From positions 558,001 to 622,000 of the forward strand of contig PDUO01000010.1 in assembly GCA_003008705.1 (NCBI GenBank): a stretch of DNA of 64,000 bases, given 5' to 3'. Under the pieces are notes generated by a model, which had not been told where the DNA came from, did no database searches, and worked only from the letters and a program-made list of their open reading frames with translations. The DNA is from Pezicula radicicola (lineage: Eukaryota; Ascomycota; Leotiomycetes; Helotiales; Dermateaceae). Shown here in pieces: positions 56,375 through 64,000 of this stretch. A program made the position numbers and the translations under genes. Within the stretch, counting starts at the first letter, position 1, and each line of letters opens with the position of its first letter.

Positions 56375-57553
56375 TCATAACCAGCCATTACGGCCACAAT
56401 CCTGGGTAGAGGCCAAAGGCAATCCATCGTTACACTGTACGACGTCCTTCGCTTGTTGGTTGGTGGACTCCTCTTCATCTTCGCCCTCCCCGTCTTCATC
56501 ATTACCCTCCTCCTCATCGTCATCGCTCGCGGGTGGATTCCAGGCATCCTCCAGCTTCAATCCCTTGCCAGTAGGTTCGGGAGTAGGCTGTGGTTTTCGG
56601 TACCCCGAGCCCAGTAGTTGTGACATCATTAATGCTTTATAATTGTCGAGCTGGTCCGAACAGGGTGTTTTGGCGACTTCGGGAGTGTCATACAACCCCA
56701 TACCTATGAGCTCTTCGCCATCTGTTTCCGAGTCTGACAGAGCCTGGTATGGAATCTCTTCCTCGGGTGAAAAGGCCGGCTCAGGGTGTTGTATCGGCAA
56801 GAAGTTCTCAGGAGTGGGTGGTGCAGTAGAGTTTTCAAATCCATTTGAAGCAAAGTTGCTCCAGTCAAAGTGTGAATACATGGAAGTGTCCATGTTTTCT
56901 GTTGAAGGTGTTGGGTAATTTTGTTGCTTCGTTGGCAAGGTGTTTTGTGCTGTATTGGAATTCGTGGCGTAAAAGTATGAAGGGTATGTAGACTGTTGTT
57001 GGTGAGGCTGGTATCCTGTGTAGGGTATTGAAAGAGGTGAGAATTCTGAAGAGGGAGATGTATAGCCAGAGTATACAGCAGGAGTCGGAGGGAGGTCGTA
57101 GAAGTTGAATCCGTTCATTTCATATCCTGGGGTTTGAGATAATATTTGCTGTGTCGCTTGTGCTCCTGCTGGGTGCCAACTCATGGGTCTATTTGACCTT
57201 GGGGCCATCTGGTAGCCATCATTTGAAGGAAGGACGTTGCCAGTAGGTGCTGTCATGTATTGATCCAGCATGACCACTCTTCGGCGGTATTGGCCATCTG
57301 ACATGACGGTCTTCCTTCTTCCCAAACCCATCGATCCTCGAGGACTGTTGTTCGCACTGTTTGGCTTTACAACACGCATATTTCCATTCCCTCTTTGTCC
57401 TTGACCTTGCCCATTTGACCCTCGCGAATATCTTCGTTGCATGTTCGAGGAGGCCATCTGCCTCGAAACGTCGTCCAAAAGCATATCAACCGTGGTATAT
57501 CCCATCATGTTTCCTCCATAAGTGGCTGGTGCCACATAGCCAGCGTTCATCAT
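56375..57553 (-). CDS. Long disordered protein of unknown function, acidic C-terminus
   Basis: A single-exon frame of 392 residues starting MMNAGYVAPATYGGNMMGYT. The N-terminal 80 residues include DMLLDDVSRQMASSNMQRRYSRG and a short basic patch GRRKTVMSDGQYRRRVV; the middle is rich in S, P, Y, Q and N (for example GYTSPSSEFSPLSIPYTGY); the C-terminal third is acidic and includes a conserved-looking GKGLKLEDAWNPPASDDDEEE block. No folded domain is apparent. It resembles regulatory or adaptor proteins conserved among filamentous ascomycetes. The gene lies at the left edge of a 6.4-kb gene-free stretch, its presumed upstream region. Confidence 0.72.
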   Translation of the reverse strand: MMNAGYVAPATYGGNMMGYTTVDMLLDDVSRQMASSNMQRRYSRGSNGQGQGQRGNGNMRVVKPNSANNSPRGSMGLGRRKTVMSDGQYRRRVVMLDQYMTAPTGNVLPSNDGYQMAPRSNRPMSWHPAGAQATQQILSQTPGYEMNGFNFYDLPPTPAVYSGYTSPSSEFSPLSIPYTGYQPHQQQSTYPSYFYATNSNTAQNTLPTKQQNYPTPSTENMDTSMYSHFDWSNFASNGFENSTAPPTPENFLPIQHPEPAFSPEEEIPYQALSDSETDGEELIGMGLYDTPEVAKTPCSDQLDNYKALMMSQLLGSGYRKPQPTPEPTGKGLKLEDAWNPPASDDDEEEGNDEDGEGEDEEESTNQQAKDVVQCNDGLPLASTQDCGRNGWL

Positions 57554-57688
57554 GTTTCCGCCTGAGGACTCTTGCCCAAGGTTCTAGATTGGTGGTACTT
57601 CTCGGATATATTGTCTCTATTTTTCTGAAAGAGCTTGAATGTTTCTTTGACGAAGTACAAAACAGAATAGGATCGGTTGAGAGAGAAA

Positions 57689-57720
57689 GTGTGTGTGCGT
57701 GTGTGTGTGTTGTGTGTGTA
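57689..57720. repeat. (GT)n microsatellite
   Basis: An interrupted GT dinucleotide run of about 32 bp in the presumed 5' region of the disordered-protein gene. Confidence 0.85.
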
Positions 57721-58438
57721 TGCTATTGCAGATATGTTCATCAAGACATGACTGCGAGAGGGAGGTGACTTCATATGAGAAGGACTTTGATTGCAACAAG
57801 GGATCCTCTTGACTAGAGAGCGGCAAGTACAAATATGGAGGCTACCCACCATGCAGGTAACTTAAAGTTCGGTCTGTCGTCTGTGTCATCAGGCTGTTGG
57901 ACCGACGAACGAGCAAGGGTCCCATCTAAAGATTTCTCGGGTCTGAGCTTCTTCTGGGGATGCATGGCTCACCAGGGCTGTTGTTGGCGGTCAAAGTCAA
58001 AATAGTGTCCGCGCCCCTGGCCCCAGTCGGTGGGAGGAGGGCTGCGAAGCCTGCAAAAAGCCTGCGAGTTGCAACAAGCAGATTTTCGAAAGCCAAAGTG
58101 GTTCCGGACCAGGCTACATCCCGCGGCTGGATACGTATCACGATTTGGAGCTACCGCGTGCGAATCTCCTCCTCTGTTCATCCTTCTCCTTCTCTGCCTC
58201 CTCCTTTTCCGCAAATAATGCTCGGGTGTGACCATCAAGCAGCTTGTGTCTGACAATTAGTGAGAAGTGACGGATGATGATGGCGTGAAGCACACTGAAG
58301 AAGGAGTTAGGTAGTTGTCGATGTGAGGGCGGTCAGCCTAGGCCAGCAAGCAAGGTTTTACAGTACGAGTATGATGCTGGCGTGGGGCTAGACTGTACTG
58401 TACTGACTGTACCTACTTCGTACTACAGTCAGTAGTAA

Positions 58439-58460
58439 GAGTGAGTGAGTGAGTGAGTGA
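58439..58460. repeat. (GTGA)n microsatellite
   Basis: Five tandem copies of the tetranucleotide GTGA, directly after a cluster of ACTGTACTG words. Confidence 0.85.
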
Positions 58461-58743
58461 GCTGGGCTGCTGGTACGATTTTCTTCTGTGCGCGCTGCGT
58501 GGAAGCAAAACCTTTTGCTACTGGCACCCCACTCGTCTACAGGTAAAGCGGCGCGTGGCCCATCCAATCAGTATGCTCTCTCCTTGGTTAAAACACAGAA
58601 GGTGGCCGGTTGGAACCCTCGCCCCAGAAAATATGCACCCAGAACGGCTTTCACGCTCTAGGAGCAGGCTAATTGCTAGGTACACACACAGGGACAATTC
58701 CCGGGCATTCCCCAAAGGCGGCAACTCCTACTCCAAACCAAAC

Positions 58744-58774
58744 AGGGCAAGGGCAAGGGCCAGGGCCAGGGCAC
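58744..58774. repeat. (AGGGCA/AGGGCC)n short tandem repeat
   Basis: Five hexameric units of the type AGGGCA or AGGGCC in a row. Confidence 0.8.
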
Positions 58775-61700
58775 GGCTCATGGATGCGTGATGGATGATG
58801 GGATCGTCAAAAGAAGCAGAAGAAGAATTCCCGCTTCTTCGCTTCCAGACTCTGGTCAGGGGTCTTTTGTGTCCGTCGTCGGCAAAAAAGCCATTTTAAT
58901 CATCTTTCACTCACTCTTATTACTGTACACCCGCCCCTAGCCGTTGGTTAGGACACTGCAACATGCTTACGATTGCCAGTAGGAATGCATTATTTTACCA
59001 CTTCCAACCATTTTATAATCATACAGTAATATGATGCCTACACCAGATCATCGTGCCTGACCAAAAGTTAGTGTTAACAATGCTGAACTCAGCGTGTGAC
59101 GTTCGTCTGGTACCGAGCTTGTACAATATCGTATACCGACTAGGGTTCAGTTTAATAGTACCTCTTGTATTGGAAGCTAGCCCCCTCCCCACCTTATTGA
59201 ATGGGGCTCAAGGCTCGATGCGCCGTAATCGACAAGGAGAAATGGGCCAGCATTGTTCATCTCCGCAATCACACAGTTACAGGAAGTGGTGTAAGTAGCA
59301 GCCTCGTAGGCTTGTGCAAGATGGATGACCCGACGTTTGGCAGCAGGAAGGAAGGGAGAGCGTCGGGCCAAGAAATGTTTATCAAGTCATGTCAACGAAA
59401 TTGTTCTTTGCTCCTGTTGGGGATGCCTGCATATCGCCTCGACATCGTCACGATACATGGTCAAGCCGCCAGCTGTATGCATGCAAGGCTTGCATAATTA
59501 GAAGGAGATCGTGCACCGTAAGGGCGACCCATGGCACAACGTTTTGGACTTTTTGGACCCTAGAAAGGACACAAGGAGCGGGTTTAGCAGGGATCCAGAC
59601 GATCCAGTGGTCTTAGTTCAAAGCACAGAAAGCGGTCGTGGCCGTCATCCTAGGATCTTCGTTGGCGATGATGCTAGCAGAGTCCTGACAAGCGCTCCGA
59701 GGCTAATCTGTTTTCTTCTAACATAATTTTGCCTTTCGATATCATACCGGAAGTTAAGTTACCAAGAAGTGACACGAAGGGTCTCTCTTCCCAGGATCCC
59801 AAGGATACTGCCGCCCGCACGTCTGTATGTACGGTAAACGGAAGGTCGAGTCATAAGGTTGCAGATTAAGAGCAAAAAGCATATTCTTCTGCTGCTGTCT
59901 TACTTTATTACTTGACCTCATATAATTAATTCTACTGATCCTTTTCCTGTACGAAGTACTGTGTGATGATATGATACCTTACCGTACCGTACTTGGTGCA
60001 TGGCAGGTGGCACGCACAAAGCCAGAAGCGCTGAAACCGGCATGCACTTTAATCGATAACGCATACTTCGCTGTCCAGGGCTCGGAAAGATTTCATCCCC
60101 TTTCCAGATCCATCAATAAATTCCCACACAAGTCCACCAACAAGTCACCGACTCGTATGTTGTTTCCAGGAGGTCGTTAGCCGGAGCTTACTACATACTC
60201 TGCAAATGCTGCTCATAGGCTCGCAGCAAAAGATGATCAAAGCTTCACGATGTTTAAGAACAAGCACCCAAGCTTGGGGCCGCCGGTTCCATCGTTCCAT
60301 ATCTATTATTACGGTTTAACCGTGCTGGTAGATTAGATTGAACCACCATCACCACCACCAAGATCACAGCTGACGCGCAATATGTTCTGGTCTGTAACTA
60401 GCTGGTAGACCAAAACAACCATGACGTACGGTATCGTTCAGCTATGCTTTGCGCTGCCTACTTACTTCCCTGAAGCGTCTCTGAGAAGAAGCCATACAAA
60501 GTAGAGAAGTTGGGTGGCTCGCAATAGACTAGCGCAAGGTCCGGCGATAACCCCACCAACTGGGCCAAGGATTTAGATCGGTATGCGCTCACGCAGCAGC
60601 ACGTCAAGATGTCACCCTCCTGATGATGATTTTGGCGCCTATCATTTATTAAAAGGAGCTCCAGAAGGTAAACTTGCGGTATGACGGCAGATGCCTCATG
60701 GTGGTCCACATTATTATTTCAAGAGCCATTACTGTACATTACGCCGTGCCATGCCCTTCGGACTACCATAGCCACCCAGCTGCAGCTGGACTCCAGTCCT
60801 TGGATCTGCTGAAAGCAAATTTGCTTGATCGGAAAAGTGTTGATATTGTATGGTGGGGGTGTAGGGGTGCTCACAAGAGACCAGGATCCGCTCTCTTCGA
60901 TGTCTGCATATCCCATTGTTCATCGGGAGTCTAACGGCTTTTGCCCAAGTGGCCCATCGCCCACCATGGCACTTTCGGGTACGACAGCGACAAGGCTGTG
61001 GAGGCCGGGCTCCGGTAAGGATCCAAATAATCATAATCGAGGAGTTGGAGTACAGGGCTCTTTTCCACGTTGCATCTGCAGACTGTGTGGAGCAGCATGG
61101 CCGGGCTGAGGAGGCTGTTTGATGATTGATGATTGCTCCTCTCTGTCATTCGCTCGTCCACTCTTTCGCAAGGCCAGGTGCAAATAGCAATAGCCGCCAG
61201 GGTCTATTAACCACACATCCTCCTCTCTCATATGAGACTCGTACCCAACCAGCTGGAATCCTGGGAATCTGTCATCTGTGCTTCCAGACTCCATAACTCT
61301 CATACTTCATACATTATTATTATGATACAAGATACGAGAGAGGTGTACAGTACTGCCTAGATCGCTAGGCAGACCATAATAGACACACTGCACTGCACAA
61401 GGCCGCGTGGTTGCTTTAGCAGTGCCTAAACTAAAGACATCGCCGTATCGCACTATCTCTGGTATGTACAGTAGGTACTTGTTGATTGCGGTACGCGGTC
61501 TCGACTCCGATTTCTGATTCATGCCATTGCTGAGCCACACACGTTCCTGGAGAGTAAAGTTTGGTGAAGCGGCGGTCAGCAAGCAAGTCAGACTGGACGC
61601 AGGATGTACCCTTTCGTACTGTAGTCACTGTAATGGAAGGGGATGCGGGCTGTGATTGGTTGGACAGACTGGAAGGAGTGTAAGATGCAGATGCACAAAG

Positions 61701-64000
61701 GCGGTACAATTCTGTACGCAAGGACCTTCTGTGTCTCGTCTTTACCTTGAACTACTCGAGCGCAGAGTACGACGGTACTACTTAGGACTGGTGGTAGTTA
61801 TTATTGCCTGCGTGCCTGCCCATTATGGAGGGAGGCGGACAGGATCGGGTATGGGCCAAGGGGAAGCCAGCAAATGCAATAATAATAATGCAGAAAGTTC
61901 AGAAACCAAAACCTTGATGTGGCGTTGAGCCGATTATCAACCTTCCGGTCATCCACATGTCCATCCACATGCACTCTCCACGGCGCATCTCCCAAGCCCT
62001 GCAGCCGACACATAATATTTTCGGATCCAACGCCGTTGCACTTTGCCCTTTTCCATACGCGCTTGCACCCATTTCAAGCATAGCGAACAGGGCCGTACGA
62101 TGCGACCAGGACGAATCCCCCCCCAAGACCACGGAAAGTGACCAGACAGAGCCCTGCGGCATAACACGCAACAAAGCCAATCAGACCCTGTGCTATTGCT
62201 GAGACTGAGAAAGCCTTCTCCGCCGACTCCTCTGGCCCAACACACCCCAACTTTGCAACAAAAAGCAATCATGTACAGCAATATGCCGGCGTTGCCTAAC
62301 GATGTTCTTTCGTGCCTGGCTGTCGCGGACCTCTTCTTGAGGAAAGTGGTCGAGCTTAGTAGTCAAAGTGTATTAGGCAAGCCAACCACACACCTGGTTT
62401 AGAACTTCAGTGATCCCAGGCGCCCTCGATAATCCATCCGGAAGCACCAAGGCGAGTCGCCGCGACATTGACATAACTGCGGATGAGACGAAGATCCTGC
62501 TGGCCTACTATTATTCCATAACACGTCGGTCTTACGGCGTACATTTATTTGCCTTCGAGAGTAGAAGATCTTGCAGGGTAAGCAGCAGGAGCGAGGACAG
62601 CACTGTGGTATCCGACTTCAGATGATCATATTTCGCAGAAGGTATGGTGCCACCACCAGTCTCTTCTCACCGTCTCTGTACCGTCCTACCTCAAAAATAA
62701 TGGAATCCCACTCGTCAGCATTCACAATAATCCACTTTCCCATCATGCCCTGTGTGCTACAGAAACCCAAGGGACAGGCGGCTCTTGGGCTTGAGCAAAT
62801 AATAATAGGTTTACATATTTTTCTTACGAGGATCCATCAATGATCCATGACTCCGTAGAGCATGGCTTGTTTCTCGAATTTTACTTTCCGTTTGCGGTGC
62901 GGAGCTGGACAAAGCAAGGTCACGAATTATTGAAGCCCAGATGTACCATCACGATGAATCATGAATGGATAGAAGCTCCTGTCAAATTTACACTTTTCTC
63001 TCACCGCGGCTTTCTCTTTTACAGTACTACTGCATCTCACACACTTTATCCACAGGAACGGAGTAGTATCATGGCATGGATTATTGCTTTACTTTCCCGC
63101 TACAGCACCGTAGCACAAAGCTGATGAACCTTGAACGTATCAACTCTAGCTAGACCTTGCGTAATGGTGGTAGGCATTCAGCCTTTCTTCGGGATAGCAT
63201 CTAGAGTAGCTTGGAGGAATTCCGATCTTACAGTGGGCAAAGTTTCGCGCGATTGGTGTTTTGATGCAAATGGTCGCTCCCAGCTCAAGTGCATGCTAAT
63301 CTTTCGTCGTCAGACAGTCGCTCGCTCGTTCGCGGGATCATCTCATCAGAACCGAAACTATAGTTGTTTCCCTGCCGCATCACATGAGCTGAGTATTTTT
63401 GTACTACTACAGTAGTACAGTATATTATTGATGGCGGGCCGTTTGATTCATGTTGGGGTGCTAATCCAGAGGCATTTCATAATGAAATGACTGCTGTTAC
63501 GCCGAGCGGCCTTACCGCTGCCATCTCAGAGCCTTTCGGGTTGATTTCTTTTAGAGTTTAAAACTCCTGACGGACGATAAATCGACTGGCTTGCTACTTG
63601 TTCACTAGCTGGGCAAGGTTTCATTTGCTTCGGAACTTGGTAGCGACCACTGAGCTTTATTTATCATAAAGGCATCATCATGGCACGGGGAGGCGCTGCT
63701 GCACGCGACGCAGCGCCAAACCAGAAAAACTTGGTGTGTCGGTTGCACGCTCTGATAGGCAAAGTATTAATTATTCATGACTCTGTTGGCTCTGGTGGAT
63801 CTCACGCAGGTCGTCTTTGTTGTGGTTCGTATGATACGTAGAACAACGCATCGCGCTTTCGGAGAAATCGGATGCCAATAATGATGTTTTGCAGGCCTTT
63901 ACTGTACTGCGTGCCTCCTTTCTGGCCCCAATAATAGCCAATCTTCTGCACTGTACTGTTCCGACGGCAGCTGGCAATGGCATCCATCTAGAACTCAGCC

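Larger units (their letters stand above)
57554..64000. other. 6.4-kb gene desert upstream of the disordered-protein gene
   Basis: No credible coding frame on either strand over 6.4 kb; open frames are below 115 codons and overlap each other. The DNA is not AT-rich or decayed. It holds simple repeats (listed separately) and many TACTGTAC/GTACAGTA words, for example near 58390, 58920, 60732, 61345, 61466, 63021, 63404, 63899 and 63953. A large regulatory region or non-coding transcripts are plausible. The right edge is the window end, so a gene may begin beyond it. Confidence 0.55.

Noticed and set aside
58441..58800. Considered as a CRISPR-like or origin-like repeat cluster
   Set aside because: The repeats are simple tetra- and hexanucleotide microsatellites without spacers; CRISPR arrays are not expected in a fungal nucleus.

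Overview
The window is nuclear chromosomal DNA of a filamentous ascomycete (Pezizomycotina). The evidence is intron-rich genes with introns mostly of 45-70 nt bounded by GT...AG, fungal-only families (Zn2Cys6 regulator, CAP10/GT90 glycosyltransferase, DUF7053, fungal_trans-domain C2H2 factor), and fungal versions of PRP19, RRB1, MVP1, LAS1, DCN1 and two mitochondrial ribosomal proteins. Protein and intergenic style suggest Leotiomycetes (Helotiales), but that placement is a guess. I reconstructed exon-intron structures by hand, checking splice sites and phase; coordinates given for a gene run from start codon to stop codon and include introns.

Layout. (1) 2-25 kb is a dense block: an ACMSD-family amidohydrolase convergent with a Zn2Cys6 regulator, a SIM-plus-RING-like protein, PRP19, OHCU decarboxylase (urate breakdown), an unknown conserved nuclear-looking protein, RRB1 divergent from mitoribosomal bS6m, a DCN1-type neddylation factor, sorting nexin MVP1, mitoribosomal uL15m divergent from a GT90 glycosyltransferase. 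(2) 25-31 kb is a transition zone: a 461-bp non-autonomous transposon with perfect 20-bp terminal inverted repeats and an 8-bp target duplication (hAT-like MITE), a SAM-dependent methyltransferase, a decayed polyketide-synthase acyl-carrier-protein fragment, and one probable small gene of unknown function. (3) 31-42 kb is one large C2H2 transcription factor gene (AmdX/ADR1-like) with about 7 kb of non-coding DNA upstream. (4) 42-47.5 kb is AT-rich, gene-free DNA holding a decayed coding sequence and a GC-rich island with a hairpin. (5) 47.5-57.6 kb holds a DUF7053 protein, an MFS sugar transporter, LAS1 and a long disordered protein. (6) 57.6-64 kb is a second gene-free stretch, lying upstream of the disordered-protein gene.

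Functional reading. The dense block is housekeeping: splicing (PRP19), ribosome assembly (RRB1, LAS1), mitochondrial translation (bS6m, uL15m), protein turnover (DCN1, SIM/RING protein) and vesicle sorting (MVP1). The two non-decayed gene deserts (about 31-38 kb and 57.6-64 kb) both lie upstream of apparently regulatory genes and share a striking density of palindromic TACTGTAC/GTACAGTA words that are rare in the housekeeping block. The most interesting items are the MITE, the polyketide-synthase relic beside a methyltransferase, the shared motif of the two deserts, an 18-bp minisatellite family at two loci, and unusual intron features in PRP19 and LAS1.
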